Assembly (NCBI RefSeq): GCF_003667275.1
Contig: NZ_RCNV01000006.1
Coordinates: 1-64,000 of the forward strand
Direction: 5' to 3'
Origin: Mesonia aquimarina
GTDB lineage: Bacteria > Bacteroidota > Bacteroidia > Flavobacteriales > Flavobacteriaceae
DNA: 64,000 nt
Notes under the pieces: model-generated
The model's input: only the letters and a program-made list of their open reading frames with translations
Database searches by the model: none
Told to the model about the DNA's origin: nothing
Translations under genes and position numbers: made by a program
Part shown: piece by piece, positions 1-6,834 of the stretch
Layout of the letters: each line of letters opens with the position of its first letter
Position numbering within the stretch: position 1 is the first letter of the stretch

Positions 1-27
1 TAGCTCACTTTCAAGGAACTTAATTTT

Positions 28-137
28 TCACCCAACGCTATGGAATTTAAAAATAAAAACCGCTAAAAGCGGCTTATATTGATGAAGTGTTTTTAAAATT
101 TAGGGCTTGTGCAACGGCTACCATTGTTGTAACCAGT
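28..137 (-). repeat. att-like cassette boundary site 1 (weak copy)
   Basis: The strong half is 104-137 and ends in GTTGTAACCAG, the same form as the right end of site 2 (GTTGTAAACTGG). The left half around 31-60 (CCAACGCTATGG then an A-rich run) pairs only imperfectly with 91-133. A small perfect hairpin (CCGCT-AAA-AGCGG, 60-72) lies in the middle, as in the variable loop of integron attC sites. The lipoprotein gene to the right stops at 141, about 8 nt before the site. Bases 1-27 would be the start of the next cassette, whose gene is outside the window. The full extent is inferred; only the right half is well supported. Confidence 0.5.
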
Positions 138-140
138 GCT

Positions 141-848
141 TTATTCAATATATTTATAAAATGTAATATTTTTATTAGTCAAATCTAATTTTACTAATCC
201 GCTTCTAATTCCCATATAAACATTTTCGTTATCAACTACCGCAATTGAATTCGGATATAAACTTGACCAAAAAGTATTTTCAAAAATCAATTCTTTTTTA
301 AAATCTTCAACTACATAAAAATTCTGATGTGTGGCTATTAATAACTTATTTCCATAAATCGTAAAAGCCTCTGGTGCATCGTCAAATTCCATTATGTTTT
401 CGTAGGTAAAATTCTCTCCTTCATTTTTTAATTCAAAAATTGCTCCTCCGCTATACGATAAATGGGCAAGTCCTTCTATAAAATAGATTTTGTCATTAAA
501 TTCAAAAACGAACTTGATATTTCCTTCTTTTATTTCTATTTCTTTTTTGTCTTTATCGTTCGGAACAAATGATAATTTTCCGCCCCATTCTCCACGATTA
601 ATTCCGATTAATTTTCCTCCATCTATTTTTAATTCCGCTGTATTTCTTTCTTTTACTTTTTCTATATTCAGTTTATTATCTATGATTTTTACACCAAATT
701 CATTTCGAGAGTGATTCAATTCAAACCATTTGTCAGAACTGACTTCTGGTATTTCAGTTTCGTGAAAGTTTTTTGGAATATCAACTTGAATTTGAGCACA
801 AGCAGTCAAGTTTATAAGTAGAAATAGAATTATTAAAATTCGGTTCAT
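141..848 (-). CDS. cassette-borne lipoprotein of unknown function
   Basis: This is a 235-residue protein with a lipoprotein signal peptide whose lipobox LTAC places the modified cysteine at residue 17, so it is probably membrane-anchored in the periplasm or outer membrane. The body shows recurring short beta-strand units of the kind (aromatic/hydrophobic)-x-G-x-x-(x)-(hydrophobic), for example IYFIEGLAHL, LLIATHQNF and VYMGIRSGLVKL. That hints at beta-propeller blades, but I do not recognise a named family. It fills one cassette almost completely: its ATG lies about 28 nt after the CCGTTGTAACCAA end of site 2, and its TAA lies 8 nt before site 1. No promoter of its own is evident, so it is probably read from upstream. 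Confidence 0.75.
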   Translation of the reverse strand: MNRILIILFLLINLTACAQIQVDIPKNFHETEIPEVSSDKWFELNHSRNEFGVKIIDNKLNIEKVKERNTAELKIDGGKLIGINRGEWGGKLSFVPNDKDKKEIEIKEGNIKFVFEFNDKIYFIEGLAHLSYSGGAIFELKNEGENFTYENIMEFDDAPEAFTIYGNKLLIATHQNFYVVEDFKKELIFENTFWSSLYPNSIAVVDNENVYMGIRSGLVKLDLTNKNITFYKYIE

Positions 849-871
849 CGTTTATTTCGTTTTTCTCGCAT

Positions 872-1010
872 TGGTTACAACGGTCTTGTATAACAATCAG
901 TTGCGGATCGGTTTGAAACTAAAATAGCTAAAATTACCGACTTTTATGCTTGCGCGGTTGTGTCCGCAGGACACAAAGCCGCAATTGTTGTTATACGGTG
1001 TTGTAAACTG
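872..1010 (-). repeat. att-like cassette boundary site 2 (imperfect inverted repeat)
   Basis: The arms 875-906 (TTACAACGGTCTTGTATAAC...GTTGCGG) and 978-1005 (CCGCAATTGTTGTTATACGG...GTTGTAA) are complementary over about 28 bp apart from a few bulges. The centre contains a perfect hairpin, GTGTCC-GCA-GGACAC (960-974), flanked by GCGG/CCGC. The whole site is about 139 bp, within the size range known for integron attC sites. It separates the genes at 141-848 and 1015-1518. Outer ends carry GTTACAAC and GTTGTAAAC, similar but not identical to the attC core consensus RYYYAAC/GTTRRRY. Confidence 0.75.
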
Positions 1011-1014
1011 GCTT

Positions 1015-1518
1015 TTATTCAATTGTTCCATTAAAAGTTTTAGACTCACTGTATACCGTAATTCCAAAAAGATTCCATTTCAAAATTCCGTTAGCAAAAA
1101 ATTCGGCTTTTCCATTGGAATTCAAATTTTTTGTATCAATTGATTTAAATTCCCACACATAACCACTCACAAGTCCAGTCAAAAAACTGTTACTTTCAAT
1201 TGGGATATATTGATTTTCTTCTATCGAATATTTTACAAGCATATTTATATCAAAAGTCCAATTGTCCTCCAATTTCACTTGTTTTATTGCTGAGTTGTTT
1301 TTTCTATTATAATCTTCAGTTATTGAAATTCGATTGGAATTTTTCTCAGAATCGGAAGCTGAAATTATTTGAACAATTCCGATTACCATAATGAAAATTG
1401 AGACAACTTTAAATTGTGGTTTAAATATTTTCTTTCCTTTTGCAATAAATCCAACAATCAGATAAAGAAAGTAAATAACAATTATTCCGTTTATTATTGA
1501 CCAAATTAAATGTATCAT
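1015..1518 (-). CDS. cassette-borne small membrane protein of unknown function
   Basis: This 167-residue protein has two hydrophobic segments near the N-terminus (about residues 5-25 and 37-55) followed by a soluble, Asn/Ser/Lys-rich domain of about 110 residues that includes WTFDINMLVKYSIEEN and WEFKSIDTKNLNSNG. I recognise no family. The gene fills a cassette: its start is about 20 nt after the GTTGTAAACAAGC end of site 3, and its TAA at 1015-1017 is 8-10 nt before the GTTTACAAC end of site 2. Direction matches the other cassette gene and the integrase. Confidence 0.65.
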   Translation of the reverse strand: MIHLIWSIINGIIVIYFLYLIVGFIAKGKKIFKPQFKVVSIFIMVIGIVQIISASDSEKNSNRISITEDYNRKNNSAIKQVKLEDNWTFDINMLVKYSIEENQYIPIESNSFLTGLVSGYVWEFKSIDTKNLNSNGKAEFFANGILKWNLFGITVYSESKTFNGTIE

Positions 1519-1536
1519 AGTTTTCGTTTTTTAGCT

Positions 1537-1677
1537 TGTTTACAACGGTCTAGCATATACTTTAGTGCGACCTTAATTAGCTTTTATTTTGTTTTCAATT
1601 TACAGACTTTTATAAAAATACTCAAACTTATTTTTTCATCACTGACCCGAGCATTAAGTATATGCATTGTTACACGC
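1537..1677 (-). repeat. att-like cassette boundary site 3 (imperfect inverted repeat)
   Basis: Left arm 1539-1568 (GTTTACAACGGTCTAGCATA, then TACTTTAGTGC) pairs with right arm 1651-1674 (GCATTAAGTATATGCATTGT, then TACA). The shared core is GCATATACTTWRTGC, with extra unpaired bases on one side only, the asymmetry expected of a folded attC hairpin. About 80 nt of unpaired sequence lies between the arms. On the minus strand the cassette to the left begins GTTGTAAACAAGCTAAAAAA. The integrase-proximal site is followed by the same AAGCTAAAAAA. Confidence 0.75.
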
Positions 1678-2086
1678 AGGCTTGATTCATAGAATCAAAA
1701 AGAATTTCAGCTTTTGAATTTCATTTCTAAAGTCTCTTAGAATCGATTTTTTTCGTTATCGTGAGTTTTCATCTTATGATTTATTCTGATTTTCCAATTC
1801 TTAAATGACTTTCCAATTTTCAGATTAATTTTTCCGTTGCGATTTTCAAATTCCAACATTTTGGCGAGCTTGTCTTTAGTCTAAGAATACAATTCCGTTT
1901 GGCTGATCAAAACTCAATTCCTATTTCCAGAGTGATTTTCAATTCTGACGATTTCTTTTGCCAGACTTGATTCTAAAGGTTTATTCTTCGAGTTAGTTTA
2001 AAATTTCCATTTTCAATTTAGTTTAATTTCCGCAAAAATTTTTTCGTTAAAACTCAAAACTTAAAATAGGGAAGAAGCTCTTTTTT
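1678..2086. other. ORF-less cassette between site 3 and the integrase-proximal site
   Basis: About 410 bp with no credible gene on either strand. The longest minus-strand reading frame is 40 codons (1859-1737, ATG to TAA) and lacks the tight fit to the cassette boundary that the two cassette genes show. The text is Asn/Lys/Phe-codon-like, AT-rich and interrupted by stops, so it may be a decayed coding cassette or a non-coding one. Cassettes without ORFs are known from integrons. I see no promoter or RNA structure strong enough to call. Confidence 0.5.
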
Positions 2087-2118
2087 TTAGCTTGCGTGTA
2101 ACTAGTTATATACCAACA
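2087..2118 (-). repeat. integrase-proximal att-like half site (candidate attI)
   Basis: Just downstream of the integrase stop codon the minus strand reads GTTGGTATATAACTAGTTAC followed by ACGCAAGCTAAAAAA. It matches the cassette-start half of site 3 (GTATATGCTAGACCGTTGTA, then AACAAGCTAAAAAA), and its GCGTGTAAC element also occurs at the other end of site 3 (1671-1679). It has no partner arm, as expected if it is the fixed array end rather than a cassette-borne site. Confidence 0.6.
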
Positions 2119-2129
2119 AATATATGGTT

Positions 2130-3320
2130 TTATATCAAACTGTTACGGGATAACAGAACTTTTTTGTTATCTTTATAAGAAGTAGATAAATTATCTAATG
2201 CCGTATCTAACGGACTTTTAATTTGTAATAAATCTTGTCGGCTAATATGCGTATAAATCATAGTTGTCTCTGGTCTGCTGTGTCCTAATAGCTCTTGTAT
2301 ATACCTAATATCTATACCGTCCTCAAGCATATGCGTAGCAAAACTATGGCGTAATGTATGGGGAGTTACTTTCTTGTTTATCCCGGCACGTTTGCATGAT
2401 GTTTTTAAAAAAGCACGTACACTTTCGGCACTATATCGCTTTTCATTTTGTCCCTCAACTAAATAAAAATTCGGCTGATAAGTGGCTATATAATTAGAAA
2501 GTAGCGGAAGTATTCCGTCAGATAAAATAGCAAACCTATCTTTTCTGCCCTTCCCACGGTATACAAAAATTTGCTTTCTATCTACGTCAATATCCCTGGT
2601 GCGCAAACTCAACAATTCCCCAATTCGTAAACCGGAAGAATAAAGTAAGCCTAATATTAATCGATGTTTAATGTTTCTGGTGTGCTGTAAAATGCTTATA
2701 ATTTCCCTACGAGATAAAACAATAGGTAGTTGTTTAGATTTCTTGGGGCGTAAGTGAGTAAAATCAATGGTATCTTTCGGTTTATAAAGACTAGAAAAAT
2801 GCTTTAAGGCGCTCACACATTGCCTATGAGAACTTATAGAATAATTTTGACGAGTAATATACTCTAGAAAAAGCTCATAATCGCGCTTAGATAGGTTACC
2901 ATTTTCTTTACTTTTAAACCGTAAGAATCTCAAAATAAACGAATAATAGGTGCGCACTGTTTGCTCGCTATATCGCTTTCCTCGTAAGTAGCGTACATAT
3001 TCCCACAAGGTTTTTTTGTCTATTTTATCTAATTCCTTTTGAAGCTTTGGTTTCTTATTGACTAACTTCTTTTTGGGTACAGGAATCTTAACATGCTTAA
3101 TCGCTTCATAATCTACAAAATATCCCTGTTTCCTATAGTGTAAATAAACTTGTTGCTTACATTCGGTACTAAAAGGTACATAAAAGCAAGCCTTCGTCTT
3201 AGACCAACGCACGTCTTTTAATTTCTTAGTGACTGAAATTAAAGTGTCATCATAATCAAAATGAATTCCCAATTGTAGTTTTCCACGATGATTAAAGCAA
3301 GAAAGCTTCACTTTTATCAT
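2130..3320 (-). CDS. XerC-like tyrosine recombinase, candidate cassette integrase
   Basis: This 396-residue protein is a site-specific tyrosine recombinase. The C-terminal catalytic domain has the full set: R232 (GLRIGEL), a lysine in the GKGRKDR beta-hairpin (257-262), H321/R324 (TPHTLRH), H347 (LLGHSRPET) and nucleophile Y356 (MIYTH), followed by IKSPLD, a tail also seen in integron integrases. Residues about 100-190 form the SAM-like core-binding domain. Residues 1-80 are an extra basic N-terminal domain (with VRWSKTKACFYVPF), common in Bacteroidota integrases. The segment between the hairpin and HxxR is short, so the IntI-specific extra helix is missing. The gene points toward the array, opposite to class 1 integrons. 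Confidence 0.85.
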   Translation of the reverse strand: MIKVKLSCFNHRGKLQLGIHFDYDDTLISVTKKLKDVRWSKTKACFYVPFSTECKQQVYLHYRKQGYFVDYEAIKHVKIPVPKKKLVNKKPKLQKELDKIDKKTLWEYVRYLRGKRYSEQTVRTYYSFILRFLRFKSKENGNLSKRDYELFLEYITRQNYSISSHRQCVSALKHFSSLYKPKDTIDFTHLRPKKSKQLPIVLSRREIISILQHTRNIKHRLILGLLYSSGLRIGELLSLRTRDIDVDRKQIFVYRGKGRKDRFAILSDGILPLLSNYIATYQPNFYLVEGQNEKRYSAESVRAFLKTSCKRAGINKKVTPHTLRHSFATHMLEDGIDIRYIQELLGHSRPETTMIYTHISRQDLLQIKSPLDTALDNLSTSYKDNKKVLLSRNSLI

Positions 3321-3654
3321 ATGCTGAAATATTTTTATTGAATTAAAAAAAGACTAAAAACTATAGACCACTTCAGTATTCTGAACTATAACTGCTATTA
3401 ATATAGCAAAACAAAATAAGAAAGAAGACAACTTAAGGAAGTAATTTGATGAGCACTACTTTATAAGATAAGTTATACTTAAATATATACCCAAATCTTA
3501 AAAGAATTTATCATATAAATAAAAACATAGAAGAATGCTATAGAGGTTATTCATTATACAAATTGATGCTCTAGAGGAAACTTATAGCTAATAAAGATTG
3601 TTTGTCTTATCTATTTCACTCGTCCGAAAATAAGGCTACATAATTTTAATAATT
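3321..3654. promoter_or_regulatory. AT-rich leader of the integrase with two adjacent dyads
   Basis: No gene is visible in these 334 bp. Two short perfect palindromes lie side by side 50-90 bp before the integrase start: TTCAG-TATT-CTGAA (3372-3385) and TGCTAT-TAAT-ATAGCA (3393-3408). They could be operators for the recombinase gene. No convincing TAnnTTTG -7 element was found. The rest appears featureless. Confidence 0.35.
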
Positions 3655-3795
3655 ATGTATAAAAATGATAAAGTAATCAGGCGTTACAGCGAATCGTTTA
3701 AATTGAAAATTTTAGAAGAATTTACCATTGAAAAACTCTACGGAATTAACCCTACCACCATTAAAAGATGGATTATAAATTATATTAAGAAGGTT
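3655..3795 (+). pseudogene. remnant of an IS3-family transposase OrfA
   Basis: The first 22 residues (MYKNDKVIRRYSESFKLKIL and onward) match the N-terminus typical of IS3-family OrfA helix-turn-helix proteins. The frame then jumps straight to KLYGINPTTIKRWI, the recognition-helix region, so roughly a dozen residues appear deleted. After about 45 codons the similarity ends, and the frame runs on into the convergent lipoprotein gene. There is no OrfB or terminal inverted repeat nearby. This is a decayed insertion-sequence fragment, not a functional gene. Confidence 0.65.
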
Positions 3796-4231
3796 AATTG
3801 CTCACTGTCAGGGTTCCATTACCATTGTCTGTTACGCGGTAAGGATATAGGGTGTATTTTAAATTCTCACCTTCAATAAACTGTCCCGTAATCAGGTTGT
3901 AACGGTTATGATCTTCGCACTGGCAGGTTCCTTCCAGTCCATCAATTTCTAAAACAGAACATCCCTTTGGCACGTGATTAGGATCTGCAGCATCAAACGC
4001 TACATAGGAATTTCCGCCGGTATTCATTAAAATAATTCCGCCATGTCCATAATTATTGATATAAACCGGATTTGAAGGAAAGTTCAACCCATTATATTGT
4101 GGCAAACTTAGATCTACCAAAAAGCTAAAATTCAAATCAAAAAGATAGGGATTATCTTGTCTGCTGTCATCATCATCGCAAGCGGCAAAAAGAACCAATC
4201 CTAAAAAAGCGTATATTATTTTTTTCATCAT
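3794..4231 (-). CDS. lipoprotein with a degenerate Rieske-like domain
   Basis: The 145-residue protein begins with a lipoprotein signal (LVLFAACDDDD; Cys about residue 18), with acidic residues after the cysteine. Residues about 60-140 resemble the Rieske fold: GCSVLEIDG, then CQCEDHNRYNLITGQFIEG, which parallels the CPCHGSxFDxxTG box of Rieske ferredoxins. The first C-x-H ligand pair is not present, so a normal [2Fe-2S] cluster is doubtful. Homologues sit near greA in other flavobacteria as far as I recall. Function unknown; it is convergent with the OrfA remnant and divergent from greA. Confidence 0.7.
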   Translation of the reverse strand: MMKKIIYAFLGLVLFAACDDDDSRQDNPYLFDLNFSFLVDLSLPQYNGLNFPSNPVYINNYGHGGIILMNTGGNSYVAFDAADPNHVPKGCSVLEIDGLEGTCQCEDHNRYNLITGQFIEGENLKYTLYPYRVTDNGNGTLTVSN

Positions 4232-4257
4232 AAAAATTTGTGTTGCAAGATAACATG

Positions 4258-4289
4258 ATTGTTAAGCTTGGTAAAATTTATTATATTTG
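4258..4289 (+). promoter_or_regulatory. promoter of greA
   Basis: A Bacteroidota-type promoter: ATTG at 4258-4261 as the -33 element, 20 bp, then TATATTTG at 4282-4289 as the -7 element (consensus TTTG-N19-21-TAnnTTTG). Transcription would start near 4296, directly before the leader hairpin. Confidence 0.6.
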
Positions 4290-4297
4290 TTTTAGCT

Positions 4298-4324
4298 GAA
4301 TCCCATGGAAGTGGGATTCTTTTT
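4298..4324 (+). terminator. terminator-like attenuator in the greA leader
   Basis: A perfect 8-bp stem GAATCCCA/TGGGATTC with a 6-nt loop (4298-4319) is followed by TTTTT. It lies between the greA promoter and the greA ATG at 4346. It has the shape of an intrinsic terminator, so it may attenuate greA. The E. coli greA leader also contains a terminator (source of the GraL RNAs), but the sequence here is unrelated. Confidence 0.6.
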
Positions 4325-4345
4325 GTATATATAAACGAAGAAGTC

Positions 4346-4822
4346 ATGAGTAAAGTATCTTATTATACTGCTGAAGGATTAAAAAAATTAAAAGACGAAT
4401 TAAATCAATTAAAAGATGTTGAGCGTCCAAGAGCTTCACAAGCCATTGCTGATGCTAGGGATAAAGGAGATTTAAGTGAAAATGCTGAATATGACGCTGC
4501 AAAAGAGGCTCAAGGTTTATTAGAAATGAAAATTTCTAAACTGGAAGAAGTAGTTTCTAATGCACGTATTATAGATGAATCGCAATTAGATACTTCTAAA
4601 GTATTAATACATAGTACCGTTAAAATTAAAAATACGAGCAATGGTGCTGAAGTAAAATATAAATTAGTAGCGCAGAGTGAAGCCGATTTAAAATCGGGTA
4701 AAATTTCTGTAGACTCTCCAATTGGTAAAGGTTTATTAGGAAAAGAAGTTGGAGATAAAGCCGATATTCAAGTTCCAAACGGAACGATGGCTTTTGAAAT
4801 TTTAGAAATCACCAGAGATTAA
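4346..4822 (+). CDS. greA: transcription elongation factor GreA
   Basis: The 158-residue protein has the normal GreA length. It binds the secondary channel of RNA polymerase and stimulates cleavage of backtracked transcripts. Residues 1-75 form the coiled-coil finger with the acidic tip motif DARDKGDLSENAEYDAAKE (the DLSENAEY signature). Residues about 80-158 are the FKBP-like domain, with GKGLLGKEVGD near the end. The ATG at 4346 is chosen because the 29-codon upstream extension overlaps the promoter and hairpin. Monocistronic, with a structured leader that may be autoregulatory. Confidence 0.95.
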   Translation: MSKVSYYTAEGLKKLKDELNQLKDVERPRASQAIADARDKGDLSENAEYDAAKEAQGLLEMKISKLEEVVSNARIIDESQLDTSKVLIHSTVKIKNTSNGAEVKYKLVAQSEADLKSGKISVDSPIGKGLLGKEVGDKADIQVPNGTMAFEILEITRD

Positions 4823-4871
4823 TTAGAATTCTATAGAAAATAAAAGGGATGTCTAAAAAGTAATTAGAGCT

Positions 4872-4964
4872 GTCATTCTGAATTTATTCCGGTAGCTATC
4901 GGAACAGATCTAATCATATGATTAGCAAAGCTTTATGAGACCCTCAATCGAGTTCAGAGTGACG
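4872..4964. repeat. dispersed intergenic repeat, copy 1 (GTCATTCTGAA family)
   Basis: Two inverted arms: GTCATTCTGAATTTATTCCG at the left and, read in reverse, GTCACTCTGAACTCGATTGAGGGTCTCAT at the right. Each arm contains its own small dyad. Related copies occur at 16585, 38387, 41236 and 45330. It behaves like a REP/MITE-type element confined to intergenic DNA. Confidence 0.6.
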
Positions 4965-5007
4965 AATTTGAAAGAAATTAGGAAGTATGCCAGAATTTTA
5001 GATGAAT

Positions 5008-5045
5008 AAAAAGAGGGATTGTTACATAAAACAATCCCTCTTTTT
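5008..5045. terminator. bidirectional terminator between greA and arsM
   Basis: A long stem AAAAAGAGGGATTGTT/AACAATCCCTCTTTTT with a short loop, flanked by A and T runs, so it can work on both strands. It directly follows the arsM stop codon. Confidence 0.8.
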
Positions 5046-5046
5046 A

Positions 5047-6015
5047 TTAACAGCATCCACCACCATCATAGTGAAAAGTCGATTCGCTGATAAAAATATC
5101 TTCTCTGTTTAAACCTTGTAAAGCTTTTGCGGTTTTGTCGCAAACGGCAAGCGGTTGATTTTTAAGAAGCACATGTCCTTTTTGATCATCAAAAAAATCA
5201 TCTTCACCAAAATATATAGCCGCCTTTCCAGTAAAAATACAGGGTCCATCTTCTGGCATAGGGTCTTTTATAGCCGCTACTTCTATACTTTCAATATAAA
5301 TTAATTCTTCTGTCGGATAATTTTTGGGATCTAAAATTCGATAGGGTTTTTTTGCTCTAATTTCAATAGTTCCAAAACCGGCATCGGTAAGCATTTTTAC
5401 ATATTCCTGTAATGGTAAACTTCCGCTTAAACAAAGGGCGCGTAAACGTTCATCGTTGCGTAAGCTTTCATTCATTTCTTGCTCACAAATAGGATCGCTC
5501 ATTACTAACCTTCCGTGAGGTTTAAGTACGCGATACATTTCGGCAATAGCTTTTTTTAGTTCTTCAGTTTTAAAAATATTGAATAAACAGTTTTGCGCCG
5601 CTACATCAATTGAGTTATCTTCTACCGGAAGGTGAAGCGCATCTCCTTTTCTTAAATCAACAAAATTACTGTTGAACCACGGGTTTACTTCTTCAGCTTC
5701 TTTGAAATTTTTTCTAGAGGCTGCTAGCATTTCATCTACCACATCAATTCCGATCACGCCGTTTTCTTGACGCGAAAAATAAGCGAATTGCAATAACTCC
5801 ATTCCGCCACCTACACCAACATAAAGTGTTTTGGGATTATCTACTAAATCACGTGCATGAACGGTGCTTCCGCAACCATAATTCATTTCTTGCATGATTT
5901 TAGGAATCTTTAATCCCGGTAATTCCCCCACCGGATTGGTTGTACAACACAAGCCAACATCTGGCGTTAGGGCTGCATCTTTATAGACATTTTTTGTGGT
6001 TTCTAAGTAGCTCAT
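5047..6015 (-). CDS. arsM: arsenosugar-type arsenite methyltransferase ArsM
   Basis: This 322-residue SAM-dependent methyltransferase should methylate As(III) in the cytoplasm. The SAM site is VGVGGGMELL at 66-75, with acidic GIDVVDEM at 89-96. Three cysteines match the arsenic-binding set of characterised ArsM proteins: C48 (NYGCGS), C143 (QNCLFN) and C195 (LCLSGSLP). There is also a CC pair at 23-24 and a C-terminal GGGCC. It is the last gene of the operon, and its start overlaps the phosphorylase stop by 4 bp. In arsenosugar synthesis it supplies methylated arsenic to ArsS. Identification is strong from motifs and neighbours. Confidence 0.9.
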   Translation of the reverse strand: MSYLETTKNVYKDAALTPDVGLCCTTNPVGELPGLKIPKIMQEMNYGCGSTVHARDLVDNPKTLYVGVGGGMELLQFAYFSRQENGVIGIDVVDEMLAASRKNFKEAEEVNPWFNSNFVDLRKGDALHLPVEDNSIDVAAQNCLFNIFKTEELKKAIAEMYRVLKPHGRLVMSDPICEQEMNESLRNDERLRALCLSGSLPLQEYVKMLTDAGFGTIEIRAKKPYRILDPKNYPTEELIYIESIEVAAIKDPMPEDGPCIFTGKAAIYFGEDDFFDDQKGHVLLKNQPLAVCDKTAKALQGLNREDIFISESTFHYDGGGCC

Positions 6016-6830
6016 TCTGTTTCTATGTTTTTAATAAGTTCTTTAAAAAGCTGAATCATTTTTGGTTCTGCCAAGGCTGCCATCGCAATAATATCCTTTA
6101 CATCTACCGGTTGTAAATCGTCCGGATTACATTCGTCTGTTAAGACAGATACAGCGGCAACAGGAAGTTTTAAATGATTGGCTACAATGACTTCGGGCAC
6201 GGTACTCATTCCTACAGCATCGGCACCAATAATATTTAAATAGCGGTATTCTGCACGCGTTTCTAATTGAGGACCAACTACCGAAGCATAAACACCTTTA
6301 TGCAGCTGAATGTTTTTTTCTTTGGCAATAGCTTCAATATTTTTATTGATGTTTTGATCATACGGGTAACTCATATCTACAAAACGCTCTCCATATTGAG
6401 AAACCCCTTTAAAGGCTAAGGGAGAGCCACCTTGCAAATTAATATGATCGTCAATAAGCATTAATTCTCCTTTTTTAAAGTTTGGGTTAATCGCTCCCGA
6501 AGCATTAGAAACCAATAATTTTTTAATACCTAAGCGATGCATAATTCTTACCGGAAAGGTAACATCTTGAAATCCGTAACCTTCATATAGATGAAAGCGG
6601 CCTTGCATAATAACCACTTTTTTTCCTTCTAATTCTCCGAAGATTAAATGCCCTTTATGAAATTCTACTGTGGCGGTTGGGAAGTTAGGAATATGGTTGT
6701 AACTAACATCGGCTATAATTTTTACCTCGTCTAGTAATTTACCTAAACCGGTACCTAAAATGATACCGATTTCCGGGTTTTCGAATCCTTTATTTTGTAA
6801 ATATTTTACGGTTTGTTCAATATATTTCAT
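6012..6830 (-). CDS. purine nucleoside phosphorylase (arsenosugar operon)
   Basis: A 272-residue class-I PNP that cleaves purine nucleosides with phosphate. It shows the phosphate loop GTGLGKL near residue 26, FHKGHLIFGELEGKKVVIMQGR with the family HxG and QGR elements, NASGAINP, the ribose/purine region GPQLETRAEY and GMSTVPEVIVANH. It is embedded between the glycosyltransferase and arsM with 4-bp spacings or overlaps. That suggests it removes adenine from the arsenic-bearing 5'-deoxyadenosyl intermediate made by ArsM and ArsS, leaving a ribose-1-phosphate-type product. This specific role is inferred; it could also serve general purine salvage. Confidence 0.9.
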   Translation of the reverse strand: MKYIEQTVKYLQNKGFENPEIGIILGTGLGKLLDEVKIIADVSYNHIPNFPTATVEFHKGHLIFGELEGKKVVIMQGRFHLYEGYGFQDVTFPVRIMHRLGIKKLLVSNASGAINPNFKKGELMLIDDHINLQGGSPLAFKGVSQYGERFVDMSYPYDQNINKNIEAIAKEKNIQLHKGVYASVVGPQLETRAEYRYLNIIGADAVGMSTVPEVIVANHLKLPVAAVSVLTDECNPDDLQPVDVKDIIAMAALAEPKMIQLFKELIKNIETE

Positions 6831-6834
6831 CTGC

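Noticed and set aside
1737..1859. A 40-codon minus-strand ORF in the ORF-less cassette
   Set aside because: Too short, no signal or domain, low-complexity Asn/Lys composition, and no tight fit to the cassette boundary.
2130..3320. Calling the recombinase a canonical integron IntI
   Set aside because: No IntI-specific extra helix can be placed before the HxxR motif, and the gene points toward the cassettes. It is described as XerC-like instead.
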